DNA of 46,548 bases, taken from Bacteroidota bacterium (GTDB taxonomy: Bacteria > Bacteroidota > Bacteroidia > Chitinophagales > Chitinophagaceae). The position numbers were made by a program, and so were the translations under genes. The notes below the pieces were generated by a model. The model was not told where the DNA came from, did not search any database, and worked only from the letters and a program-made list of their open reading frames with translations. The stretch is taken from the NCBI GenBank assembly GCA_016868475.1, contig VGGU01000013.1:1-46548 (forward strand). Reading direction: 5' to 3'. Every line of letters starts with the position of its first letter. The stretch's first letter is position 1. Positions 1 through 8,203 of the stretch are shown here, in pieces.

Positions 1-1709
1 CAGTTATGTACACGGATAACAACCCTGTTTTTGGGCGGGTTTACAGTCATCGTTATCCTAATTTCCAAAGTCCACTCACAAGAACCTTCCAAATCAAGTA
101 TCGTGCTTACTCAGGAGGGGTGTGTATGAATGAGAGACTTACTACTATAACGGTCAATGCTGCTCCTGCTGTTCAATTCACCAGTATCCCTAATATTTGT
201 TTTGATGCACCTGCGTATCAGATTACGCAAGCATCAGAAATCGGAAATGTGCCGGGTACTTTTGTGTTTACTGGTCCGGGTGTTACAACTAGTGGCTTGT
301 TCACGCCAGCAGTAGCCGGAGCTGGTGTTCATACTATTCTTTATTTGTACACTTCCACAACGGGTGCTTGTAAGGATAGTACTACGCAAACAATAAAAGT
401 ATGGGAGCGTGCAATTGCCGATTATGCGGTTACTTCTACTCCGGTGTGTGAAAAGCAGCCGGTTACATTTACAGATAATTCAACTTCAACTGAGGGCACC
501 ATAACGGAATGGAGATGGAATTTTGCTGACGGAACACCGGTTCAGGTGAATACTACCAATGCTCCATTCACACACACGTTTAATACTTATGGGGTGTTCA
601 ACGTAAAATTGAATGTGGTTACCTCTAATGGATGTGTAAGTGCAGATAAAGTAATTCCTGTAACGGTTAATCCTTTAGCAAGGCCTAATTTTAGTTTTCC
701 TGCCATTAGCTGCTTACCCAATGCAACTATTCAGTTTACTAACTTATCAACCGTTCCAAATGGAGTACCTGCCAGCTTAACGCACTTCTGGGATTTTGGT
801 GACCCGGGAAGTGGCATAGTAAATAACTCTACGGCTATTGATCCGGCCCACGTTTATGTTAATTTAGGCCCTTATAATGTGAACTTGGAAGTTACCACTG
901 CTCAAGGTTGCATTCATGACACTACCATTGTACTAAATACTATTCATCCACAACCCCAAGCATCATTTACCACGGACTTCATTGACGTTTGCGTAGGCAG
1001 TCCATTTTTGTTTACCAGTACAAGTAATGGAGCGGATGGAACTATAGTTCAGTATCACTGGAATATGGGTGATGCCTCTATTAGAACATTGAGTAGTTTT
1101 TCCTACACCTATGCTGACACAGGTACTTATACGGTCAGCCACTATATCATTAACAATTTTGGTTGTAGCAGCAATGTGGCCACTAAAACTGTATTTGTAA
1201 ATGGTTATCCAGATGCAGACGCAGGTCCAGACAAGATGATGCTGGAGGGTGGGCAGGTTAGGATTACTCCGCCAAACAACTATCCCATGCCTGTAACTTT
1301 TGCATGGACACCGCCCAACTATTTAGATGACCCTACACGATTGGATCCCATTGCACGTCCTCCTGATGATATTACTTATTTATTGACTGTTACAACAAAC
1401 AAGGGTTGTAGTGACACTAGTTCCATGTTCATAAAAGTTTTAAAGGACCCGCCGGTTCCAAATATTTTTTCTCCAAATGGAGATGGGGTGCATGACACTT
1501 GGTTTATCCCTTATCTAAACAGTTATCCTGGGTGTACGGTGGAAGTGGTTAATCGATATGGATATTTGATCTATCGATCAATTGGGTATGACAAACCTTG
1601 GGATGGAAAGGTAAATGGAATAGACGTTCCTGTAGGAACCTATTATTATGTAATAGATCCTAAGAATGGCCGAAAAAAGAAAGCTGGTTTTGTAGATATT
1701 ATAAGATAA
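1..1709 (+). CDS. PKD-repeat surface/secreted protein with T9SS type B C-terminal sorting domain (5' end missing)
   Basis: The reading frame is open to the left edge, so this is the C-terminal part of a larger protein; the first ATG in frame, at base 6, is not a credible start. The visible 567 residues hold at least three PKD-like Ig folds, recognisable by aromatic/Asp-Gly signatures (WRWNFADG, HFWDFGD, YHWNMGD) and repeated Cys-containing strands, then a fourth Ig-like unit. The last ~85 residues match the gliding-motility-associated C-terminal domain (CHU_C, TIGR04131 type): an N-P-N-G-D-G-like turn (IFSPNGDGVHD), then VEVVNRYGYLIY, PWDGK and GTYYYVID. In this phylum that domain directs export through the type IX secretion system and attachment at the cell surface. 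The next gene, a PorP/SprF protein, starts after one base, which fits a substrate/partner pair. The function of the body is probably adhesive or structural (inference). Confidence 0.9.
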   Translation, partial: VMYTDNNPVFGRVYSHRYPNFQSPLTRTFQIKYRAYSGGVCMNERLTTITVNAAPAVQFTSIPNICFDAPAYQITQASEIGNVPGTFVFTGPGVTTSGLFTPAVAGAGVHTILYLYTSTTGACKDSTTQTIKVWERAIADYAVTSTPVCEKQPVTFTDNSTSTEGTITEWRWNFADGTPVQVNTTNAPFTHTFNTYGVFNVKLNVVTSNGCVSADKVIPVTVNPLARPNFSFPAISCLPNATIQFTNLSTVPNGVPASLTHFWDFGDPGSGIVNNSTAIDPAHVYVNLGPYNVNLEVTTAQGCIHDTTIVLNTIHPQPQASFTTDFIDVCVGSPFLFTSTSNGADGTIVQYHWNMGDASIRTLSSFSYTYADTGTYTVSHYIINNFGCSSNVATKTVFVNGYPDADAGPDKMMLEGGQVRITPPNNYPMPVTFAWTPPNYLDDPTRLDPIARPPDDITYLLTVTTNKGCSDTSSMFIKVLKDPPVPNIFSPNGDGVHDTWFIPYLNSYPGCTVEVVNRYGYLIYRSIGYDKPWDGKVNGIDVPVGTYYYVIDPKNGRKKKAGFVDIIR

Positions 1710-1710
1710 A

Positions 1711-2784
1711 ATGAGAGTTAAATTAGTTGTCACCTCCTTACTGCTCTTGGTACTGTTACACAGTCAGGCCCAACAGCGTCCTCATTATACGCAATATGTT
1801 ATCAACCCCTTTATAATCAATCCTGCCATTGCAGGAATTGATAATTATGGCGATTTAAAAGTGTCTGGAAGAGACCAGTGGGTTGGATTAAAGGGAGCAC
1901 CTCGCACAACCTATTTAACCTTACATGCGCCATTGGGAAAAAATGATTATCGTTTAAGTTCAACTTCATATGCTGTACCCGGAAATAATCCTAGGGGTAA
2001 ATCCTATTGGGAGAATTACACAGCAGCTGAACCGCATCACGGAGTAGGGGTAAGTATAATAAACGATAGAACAGGTAGTTTTAATTTTTTATCAGCTTCG
2101 GCTTCTTATGCCTATCACCTGGGCTTAAACCCAACTACAAATATTTCTGCCGGACTTTCTGCCGGTTTAACTACAATTCGCATAGATAGAACCAATCATG
2201 ATTTTACTGGATTTGGCAATCCTTCCGACCCGGCTTTTGGTTCTGTAGTAACTGGGGAGTTAAGAAAAATACGCCCTCAAATGGCTGCAGGCATTTGGTT
2301 GTATGCTCGTAGTTATTTTATTGGATTCTCGGCGCAACAGATAATTCCTCAAACAGTCAGCTTTGTCAATAATGATCCTGCCATTCTTACTAAAAGCAAG
2401 CTAATTCCTCATTTGTTTTTAACGGCAGGCTATCGATTTATGTTAGGCGAGGATTTTAATGTGATCCCTTCAATCATGGCCAAATACATAAGAGGGAGTA
2501 CTCGCTTTGGTTTACAACCTGAGTTCAATGCAAAATTGCAATATCGAGACGTGTTATGGATAGGTGGCAGCTACCGTTATAGAGATAGTTATGCTGGAAT
2601 GCTAGGATTAAATATGGGGAACCGCGTTACGCTTAGTTACTCTTACGATCTTCCCATTAAATGGGATTTGTTCCGGGATAGGGGGGCAAATATTTTATCA
2701 CCATTTCATAATGGAACACATGAGTTGGTAATCGGGTTTCAACTGGGAAACAAATACAGTGAAGCTTGCCCTCGCTGTTATTAA
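1711..2784 (+). CDS. PorP/SprF family type IX secretion outer-membrane protein
   Basis: A 357-residue protein with an N-terminal signal peptide ending near SQAQQ. It then shows the family hallmark YTQYVINPFIINPAIAG, in which the N-P-A-x-A-G segment is highly conserved, followed by alternating beta-strands of an outer-membrane barrel up to the C terminus. Members of this family are needed for secretion or anchoring of SprB-like substrates that carry the type B C-terminal domain. The gene starts one base after the stop of such a substrate, so the two are almost certainly co-transcribed and translationally linked. It ends 10 bp from the convergent blaI-like gene with no clear terminator between. 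The assignment to the broad family is firm; calling it the true SprF orthologue is not justified, because genomes of this group carry many paralogues. Confidence 0.9.
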   Translation: MRVKLVVTSLLLLVLLHSQAQQRPHYTQYVINPFIINPAIAGIDNYGDLKVSGRDQWVGLKGAPRTTYLTLHAPLGKNDYRLSSTSYAVPGNNPRGKSYWENYTAAEPHHGVGVSIINDRTGSFNFLSASASYAYHLGLNPTTNISAGLSAGLTTIRIDRTNHDFTGFGNPSDPAFGSVVTGELRKIRPQMAAGIWLYARSYFIGFSAQQIIPQTVSFVNNDPAILTKSKLIPHLFLTAGYRFMLGEDFNVIPSIMAKYIRGSTRFGLQPEFNAKLQYRDVLWIGGSYRYRDSYAGMLGLNMGNRVTLSYSYDLPIKWDLFRDRGANILSPFHNGTHELVIGFQLGNKYSEACPRCY

Positions 2785-2794
2785 TAGAATTTAT

Positions 2795-3190
2795 CTATTT
2801 GTTGCTAATTTGCTGCTCTACTAAATCCCGCAGTTTGAGTAAATCTTCTTGGTTACATTCAAAAGTGGTAGACTGTATGGCCGTAATTGCCAATTGAGCC
2901 GGTGATCCATTGAAGAGATACCCAGCTAGTCTGTCAGTAAGCACAATTGACAAATTATTCTTATCAATTGTGGCCCAATAACTATGCTTCCTGCCTATTT
3001 CTTTTCTATTAACTAACCCTTTGAAAAGCATCAACTGAAGCAGTTTTAAAGTAGTGGTATAACCAGTTTTTTTATAAGATGAAAGAGCCGCATGCACATC
3101 AGCCACGGTAGCTTCTCCTTTTTCCCAAAGTATGGAAAGGATTTCCAGTTCGCCCTCAGTTGGTTTACTTGTATTTAGTAATGGTTGCAT
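2795..3190 (-). CDS. BlaI/MecI/CopY-family winged-helix repressor
   Basis: 131 residues with the family pattern: an N-terminal winged helix (TEGELEILSILWEKGEATVADVHAAL is the start of this domain, followed by YTTTLKLLQLM as recognition helix) and a C-terminal dimerisation part (LTDRLAGYLFNG...LLKLRDLVEQQI). Relatives repress beta-lactamase or copper ATPase genes and are usually inactivated by a BlaR1-type M56 sensor protease encoded next door. No such sensor gene lies here: the neighbours are a PorP/SprF gene and the pyrophosphatase gene, whose terminator separates it from this gene. It is therefore an orphan regulator with unknown targets. I found no convincing -7 element before it. Confidence 0.88.
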   Translation of the reverse strand: MQPLLNTSKPTEGELEILSILWEKGEATVADVHAALSSYKKTGYTTTLKLLQLMLFKGLVNRKEIGRKHSYWATIDKNNLSIVLTDRLAGYLFNGSPAQLAITAIQSTTFECNQEDLLKLRDLVEQQISNK

Positions 3191-3229
3191 ACGGGTTTTT
3201 GTACTTCAAGCTACATCATTTCAAGTTCC

Positions 3230-3263
3230 AAAAAAAAGCCCCACTGCAAAAACAGTAGGACTT
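3230..3263 (-). terminator. Rho-independent terminator of hppA
   Basis: On the minus strand an 11-bp stem (arms 3253-3263 and 3236-3246, with some G-U pairs) closes a 6-base loop and is followed by eight T residues. It lies 22 bp after the hppA stop codon and before the blaI-like gene, so it should isolate that gene from hppA transcription. Confidence 0.85.
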
Positions 3264-3285
3264 CTTTAATGATTTTGTTAAGTGA

Positions 3286-5535
3286 TCAACAATTCTCATT
3301 TTTCTTTTCTATGATAAAAGGATTTAGCGGATGGTTATAAATTATTTTTCCGGCAGGCTGTGAAACCGGCGGCGGGGGAGGAGGTAATTCTTTCTTCTCG
3401 GCCAATTGAGCCAATGTAGGTGCAATAACTAAAGACACAATTGACATCAATTTGATCAAAATGTTCATGGATGGGCCAGAAGTATCCTTGAAAGGATCAC
3501 CAACCGTATCACCTGTTACAGACGCTTTATGGGGCTCTGATTTTTTATAAAAGGTTTCCCCATTGATTTCTACTCCTTTTTCAAAGGATTTTTTTGCATT
3601 ATCCCAAGCACCACCTGCATTATTTTGAAACATACCCATAAGAACACCACTTACCGTAGCTCCTGCAAGAAAACCGCCTAAGGCTTCAGGACCTAATAAA
3701 AATCCTACTAGCAGAGGAGATATAATGGTAATAGCGCCAGGAAGCATCATTTTCTTAATGGAAGCCTCTGTTGAAATGGCAACACATTTATCGTACTCTG
3801 GCTTACCGGTGCCTTCCATGATACCTGGAATATTTTTAAACTGACGTCTTACTTCTTCCACCATAGACATCGCTGCCTGTCCAACTGCCCTGATGGCAAG
3901 TGAGGAGAATATAAACGGAATCATCGCACCCACAAACAAAGAAGCAAGTACTTTTGCTTTGTAGATATCAATTCCTGCCATTTCATATCCATTGTGATTG
4001 ATAACACCAACATAAGCTGCAAACAATGCAAGTGCAGTCAACGCTGCTGAGGCAATGGCAAAACCCTTACCACTGGCTGCTGTGGTGTTTCCCACGGCAT
4101 CCAAAACGTCCGTTTTTTCACGAACCTCATTAGGCAATTCACTCATTTCTGCAATACCGCCTGCATTGTCAGCAATAGGACCAAAAGCATCAATTGCCAA
4201 TTGCATAGCAGTGGTTGCCATCATTCCAGCAGCAGCGATAGCTACACCATATAAACCTGCAAAAAGATATGATCCATAAATACCACCGGCCAATACTAAA
4301 ATTGGGAGGAAGGTTGATTCCATTCCTACAGCCAATCCGCCAATTACATTGGTGGCATGACCTGTTGATGATTGTCTTATAATAGAAAGTACAGGGCGCT
4401 TTCCCATGGCTGTGTAATACTCAGTGATGATACTCATCAATGCACCAACCAGTAAACCAACACCTATTGCTCCTAAAACACCCCATTTAGTAAAAATAAA
4501 TCCACGTAGTTCCATTGCCTCGGGTAGAACAAAGTAAACAAGGCCAGCGGAGGCTATAGCGGTAAGTACAATAGAGCCCCAGTTGCCCATATTGAGTGCT
4601 TTTTGCACGTTGTCTGTATTAATGCCAGCTGCATCACTTACCCGAACAAACCAAGTACCTACAATAGAGAAAAGTATACCTGCTCCGGCAATTAGCATTG
4701 GTAGCACAATAGGGGAGTAGCCATTCAATAAATCAGTGCCAAAAACTACAACTGTTTGTTGACCTAATACAATTGTTGCTAAAACTGTTGCCACATAAGA
4801 TCCAAACAAATCAGCTCCCATACCGGCCACATCTCCTACATTGTCTCCCACATTATCGGCAATAGTGGCAGGGTTTCTTGGATCATCTTCAGGAATGCCG
4901 GCCTCAACTTTTCCTACTAAATCTGCACCAACATCTGCAGCTTTAGTGTAAATACCACCACCTACACGGGCAAACAAAGCAATGGATTCTGCCCCAAGTG
5001 AAAAACCGGTAAGCACTTCAATAGCACGAATCATCTCCTCAGATCCTACAGCAACATCGGCTGCAAAGAGTTGTTTTAAAATAATATACAAGCTGCCTAA
5101 ACCAAGCACAGCTAATCCAGAAACACCCAGACCCATTACGGCGCCTCCAGTAAAGGAAACCCGTAAGGCTTTGCTTAGGCTAGTTCTGGCGGCTTGTGCA
5201 GTTCGGACGTTTGCTTTTGTAGCTACTTTCATGCCTATATACCCTGCAGTGGCACTAAATACTGCTCCAACTATGAATGCTATGGATATGGACCAGTGAG
5301 AGTGAGGGTTTGTACTAGCCATCAAAGCAAGGAGCATGGCAACAATTACTACAAAATAGCCAAGGATTTTCCACTCGGCTTTTAAAAAGGCCATTGCCCC
5401 TTCAGCAATGTAATTGCTGATTTCTTTCATACGGTCGGTACCTGAGTCTTGCTTGGATACCCAATTGAATTTTACGAGGGTGTACAAGAGTCCAATCAGA
5501 CCCGATAAAGGCACTAAATAAATCAGTTTTTCCAT
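3286..5535 (-). CDS. hppA: Membrane-bound ion-translocating pyrophosphatase, K+-dependent type
   Basis: 749 residues with about 16 membrane helices. It couples pyrophosphate hydrolysis to pumping of H+ or Na+ across the inner membrane. The hallmark substrate loop [11 protein letters not shown] lies at residues 201-211, with [19 protein letters not shown] after it. Residue A486 in GNTTAASGK is the position that is Lys in K+-independent enzymes, so this one should need K+. The sixth-helix gate glutamate is absent: the sequence reads [10 protein letters not shown] (241-250), whereas Na+ pumps read LYESY and plant-type H+ pumps read SYAE. Instead a glutamate sits in the preceding helix at E183 ([10 protein letters not shown]). 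That arrangement resembles the Flavobacterium johnsoniae-type H+ pumps as I remember them, so H+ transport is likelier than Na+ (inference). The C terminus carries an unusual proline run (PPPPPP) and a polar tail. The gene has its own promoter and terminator. Confidence 0.96.
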   Translation of the reverse strand: MEKLIYLVPLSGLIGLLYTLVKFNWVSKQDSGTDRMKEISNYIAEGAMAFLKAEWKILGYFVVIVAMLLALMASTNPHSHWSISIAFIVGAVFSATAGYIGMKVATKANVRTAQAARTSLSKALRVSFTGGAVMGLGVSGLAVLGLGSLYIILKQLFAADVAVGSEEMIRAIEVLTGFSLGAESIALFARVGGGIYTKAADVGADLVGKVEAGIPEDDPRNPATIADNVGDNVGDVAGMGADLFGSYVATVLATIVLGQQTVVVFGTDLLNGYSPIVLPMLIAGAGILFSIVGTWFVRVSDAAGINTDNVQKALNMGNWGSIVLTAIASAGLVYFVLPEAMELRGFIFTKWGVLGAIGVGLLVGALMSIITEYYTAMGKRPVLSIIRQSSTGHATNVIGGLAVGMESTFLPILVLAGGIYGSYLFAGLYGVAIAAAGMMATTAMQLAIDAFGPIADNAGGIAEMSELPNEVREKTDVLDAVGNTTAASGKGFAIASAALTALALFAAYVGVINHNGYEMAGIDIYKAKVLASLFVGAMIPFIFSSLAIRAVGQAAMSMVEEVRRQFKNIPGIMEGTGKPEYDKCVAISTEASIKKMMLPGAITIISPLLVGFLLGPEALGGFLAGATVSGVLMGMFQNNAGGAWDNAKKSFEKGVEINGETFYKKSEPHKASVTGDTVGDPFKDTSGPSMNILIKLMSIVSLVIAPTLAQLAEKKELPPPPPPVSQPAGKIIYNHPLNPFIIEKKNENC

Positions 5536-5620
5536 ACTAAAATTTTCTGCAGTTCGGTTTAATGTGTTCTAATAAAAATAAACGGTAAATAGGGTAAAAT
5601 GAGACCTTTTCACCGGCGGG

Positions 5621-5628
5621 CAAAGATA
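5621..5628 (-). promoter_or_regulatory. -7 element for hppA
   Basis: Minus strand reads TATCTTTG followed by C, an exact match to the Bacteroidota consensus TAnnTTTG. It would give a leader of about 80 bases before the hppA ATG at 5535. Confidence 0.6.
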
Positions 5629-5663
5629 GGCATCGGCATTGTAAAAATTACCACAATTGAGTA

Positions 5664-6842
5664 TTAATCCTCCTCCCGTTGATTATAGGCTCCGTAAGGT
5701 CCAAATAAGGAATAGGATTTGCTTACAGCAGAATATATCTGACTGTTGAACCGATTACTTAAGATGATCACGGTTACTTGTTCGTCCGTTAATCGGGCAA
5801 AGGCTGCGTTGTTTCCATGCCAACGCCCAAAGTGATAGATTACTTTTTTTTGATTTGGCAGCAGTTTTAATCTAAAACCTAAACCGTAATTATTTTGTCC
5901 TGGTTTCTCAAAACTGTAGGGGGAGAAGGCTAGGGTTAATAAAGAATCGCTGACTAGTTGTTGCGTGTATAATGCTTGATCCCATTTCAATAGATCTCGT
6001 GGAGTGCTGTAAATGTTTTTGTCGCCGTAGGTCAGGTCTAGGTGGTCAAATGGCCATTGGCGATTTGCATTCGCAAAAGAGGGAATTGCTCGCGTAGAAT
6101 CCTTTGCTTGATACACAAAAGTGTTTTTCATGTCTAAAAAATCAAACAACGAAAAACGTAAATGTTCAGGATAGGAATGGCCTGAAACTTTTTCAATAAT
6201 AGCGGCAAGTAGTAGGAAATTGGTGTTGCAGTACTCAAAACGTGTATCAGGTCTTGCATGCAGGGCTGGACGGTGTGTGATCATCCAGTTAATTACTTCC
6301 TCATTGGTATAGGCGAATTTTGCTGGAGTATTCGCTTCCATAAAGTAAACGTAATTGGGTAATCCACTACGATGGTTTAATAACTGCTTTATGGTGATTC
6401 CCGGGTAAGGCCAATTATCAAAAAAATGTGAAAGACTATCTGCTAAAGAAAGTTTTTGTTGCTCTATTAATTGAAGTATGGCAATGGCTGTAAATGTTTT
6501 GCTGGTAGAGGCAATATGGAGAGGCGAATCTTCTTGAAGTGGGATGGTTTTTTTAGGAAAATCTGCATACCCCCCATAGTGTTCAAAAAGAATGTTGCCA
6601 CCTTTTGCCACAATGATGCCTCCACTAAAAAGACCTTGAATCCGCAGCAAGGATTCTTGAAAATAAGTTGCAACACGCGAGCTTAATTGCTGCTTTTCTG
6701 TTGTACTTAAGGAAAGTAGGGGAGGTGCAATGTAGGGGACTGGGTGTACAATAGAATTATCATCCAAATTGCAAGAGTGCAAGATGTTAATTAGTGCAAC
6801 AAACGGCACAAGAACTACAAAAAAAACTGGTTTCTTTTTCAA
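5664..6842 (-). CDS. Beta-lactamase-fold serine hydrolase, predicted lipoprotein
   Basis: A class C beta-lactamase/DD-peptidase-type serine hydrolase. The catalytic Ser-x-x-Lys is STSK, the second motif is Tyr-Cys-Asn (EYCNTNF), and the third (KTG-like) is His-Phe-Gly (YHFGRWHG). The N terminus is Lys-rich, then hydrophobic, and ends in Leu-His-Ser-Cys, a plausible lipobox, so it should be anchored in a membrane facing the periplasm. Candidate starts are TTG at 6851 and TTG at 6842. I prefer 6842, because the 6851 codon lies inside an exact -7 element (6849-6856) while 6842 gives a compact signal peptide beginning M-K-K-K-P. The substrate is unknown: candidates are D-amino peptides or esters. 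The altered second and third motifs argue against a true beta-lactamase. It is divergent from serA. Confidence 0.88.
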   Translation of the reverse strand: MKKKPVFFVVLVPFVALINILHSCNLDDNSIVHPVPYIAPPLLSLSTTEKQQLSSRVATYFQESLLRIQGLFSGGIIVAKGGNILFEHYGGYADFPKKTIPLQEDSPLHIASTSKTFTAIAILQLIEQQKLSLADSLSHFFDNWPYPGITIKQLLNHRSGLPNYVYFMEANTPAKFAYTNEEVINWMITHRPALHARPDTRFEYCNTNFLLLAAIIEKVSGHSYPEHLRFSLFDFLDMKNTFVYQAKDSTRAIPSFANANRQWPFDHLDLTYGDKNIYSTPRDLLKWDQALYTQQLVSDSLLTLAFSPYSFEKPGQNNYGLGFRLKLLPNQKKVIYHFGRWHGNNAAFARLTDEQVTVIILSNRFNSQIYSAVSKSYSLFGPYGAYNQREED

Positions 6843-6848
6843 GCGTGC

Positions 6849-6856
6849 CAAAGGTA
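6849..6856 (-). promoter_or_regulatory. -7 element for the serine hydrolase gene
   Basis: Minus strand reads TACCTTTG, an exact TAnnTTTG match. It ends six bases before the preferred TTG start at 6842, which suggests a leaderless or nearly leaderless mRNA. It is back to back with the serA element at 6877-6884. Confidence 0.55.
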
Positions 6857-6876
6857 GGGACTCCTTAATTTATAGG

Positions 6877-6884
6877 TATATTTG
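6877..6884 (+). promoter_or_regulatory. -7 element for serA
   Basis: TATATTTG matches TAnnTTTG exactly and ends seven bases before the ATG at 6892. No ribosome-binding site fits in the gap, so transcription probably starts at or next to the start codon. Confidence 0.6.
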
Positions 6885-6891
6885 TTCTACT

Positions 6892-8121
6892 ATGTCTTTA
6901 ACCAGTTATCCGAAGGAAAAAATCAAGATCTTATTTCTGGAAAATATCAGCGAAGCTGCAGTCCGTAATTTTAAACAACACGGATATATTCAAACAGAGC
7001 GCATAAATAAAGCGTTGTCCGAAGAGCAGTTGATTGAAGCTATACGCGATGTTCACATTTTGGGCATACGTTCAAAGACCAAAATCACCAAATCGGTATT
7101 AGATGCAGCAAATAAGTTACAGGCAATTGGGTGTTTTTGCATTGGTGTAAATCAAGTAGATCTTGCCGCCTCAACCAGCCGGGGTATAGCTGTTTTTAAT
7201 GCACCTTATTCAAACACAAGGTCAGTGGCTGAATTAGTAATTGGGGCAGCAATCATGCTGATAAGGAAGATCCCTGAAAAAAATAAGGCTGCGCATGCAG
7301 GGCTATGGTTCAAGGAAGCCAAGAATAGCTATGAGTTAAGAGGTAAAACCTTGGGAATTATCGGATATGGTAATATAGGAAGCCAGGTGAGCGTGTTAGC
7401 TGAGGCATTGGGTATGCGTGTGATCTATTATGACATTGAAAAGAAGTTGCCTTTAGGGAATGCTATAGAAAAAAGAAGCCTTAAGGATTTAGTGAGCCAG
7501 GCTGATGTGGTAACCCTCCACATTCCGTCTACTCGGCAAACGGAAAACCTAATTAATAAACAACTCCTGAAAAGTTTTAAAAAAGGAGCTATTTTGATCA
7601 ACTATGCTCGTGGTGAGGTAGTTGATTTGCTGGCTGTCGAAAAGGCCCTCCAAGATCAGATATTAAGTGGGGCGGCCATAGATGTATTTCCGAACGAACC
7701 AGAAAAGAATGGCGATTATTTCAACAGCCCGCTTCAGGAAATCCCCAATGTTTTATTGACGCCTCATATTGGGGGTAGCACTGAAGAGGCTCAGCAAAAT
7801 ATTGGCGAGGACGTGAGTAATAAGCTTTATAATTACCTGGAAAGAGGAATTAGCTTTGGATCACACACGGTTCCTGCTTTGGCTTTACCGCCTCAAGAAG
7901 GAGCTCACCGAGTTTTGCATATACATCGGAATGCTCCTGGTGTATTAACCGCAATTAATACCGCTCTTTCAAGTAATAATATAAATATTGTTGGTCAATA
8001 TTTGAAAACCAACGATTTAATAGGGTATGTTGTGCTAGATATTGAAAGTAAACTTTCCTCAAAAGCACAAGTTTTACTCAGCAAGATCCCTGGGACCATT
8101 AAAACTAGATTACTTTATTGA
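6892..8121 (+). CDS. serA: D-3-phosphoglycerate dehydrogenase
   Basis: 409 residues, close to the ~410 of E. coli SerA. It oxidises 3-phosphoglycerate to phosphohydroxypyruvate with NAD+, the first step of serine synthesis, in the cytosol. The parts run in order: an N-terminal substrate domain (KIKILFLENIS, IRSKTKI), the Rossmann nucleotide site GIIGYGNIGSQ, catalytic-domain motifs (INYARGEVVD, DVFPNEP, LTPHIGGSTEEAQ with the catalytic His), and a C-terminal ACT domain (HRNAPGVLTAINTALSSNNI) that in relatives binds serine for feedback inhibition. The frame is open 41 codons further upstream, but that stretch overlaps the divergent gene. The ATG at 6892 aligns with family N termini and sits just after a promoter element. 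Confidence 0.96.
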   Translation: MSLTSYPKEKIKILFLENISEAAVRNFKQHGYIQTERINKALSEEQLIEAIRDVHILGIRSKTKITKSVLDAANKLQAIGCFCIGVNQVDLAASTSRGIAVFNAPYSNTRSVAELVIGAAIMLIRKIPEKNKAAHAGLWFKEAKNSYELRGKTLGIIGYGNIGSQVSVLAEALGMRVIYYDIEKKLPLGNAIEKRSLKDLVSQADVVTLHIPSTRQTENLINKQLLKSFKKGAILINYARGEVVDLLAVEKALQDQILSGAAIDVFPNEPEKNGDYFNSPLQEIPNVLLTPHIGGSTEEAQQNIGEDVSNKLYNYLERGISFGSHTVPALALPPQEGAHRVLHIHRNAPGVLTAINTALSSNNINIVGQYLKTNDLIGYVVLDIESKLSSKAQVLLSKIPGTIKTRLLY

Positions 8122-8170
8122 TCATTTATTTCCTATAATTTATATTATGTTAAGTAGTGAATAGTAAATA

Positions 8171-8195
8171 AAACCACCCTGTGTAGAGTGGCTTT
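8171..8195 (-). terminator. Terminator between convergent serA and the TPR gene
   Basis: On the minus strand GCCACTC pairs with GGGTGGT (some G-U pairs) around a six-base loop and is followed by TTTATT. On the plus strand the stem has mismatches, so it mainly serves the minus-strand gene ending at 8204. Confidence 0.6.
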
Positions 8196-8203
8196 ATTCT
8201 TAT

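Noticed and set aside
4055-5385. Open frames on the plus strand within hppA
   Set aside because: They are antisense shadows of a strongly conserved gene and show no recognisable protein features.
3286-5535. Na+-pumping pyrophosphatase
   Set aside because: K+ dependence alone suggests it, but the sixth-helix LYESY-type glutamate is missing, so I did not annotate the ion as Na+.
2795-6851. A beta-lactam resistance unit formed by the BlaI-like repressor and the beta-lactamase-fold gene
   Set aside because: hppA with its own promoter and terminator lies between them, the hydrolase has a Tyr-Cys-Asn and His-Phe-Gly variant motif set, and no sensor gene is present.
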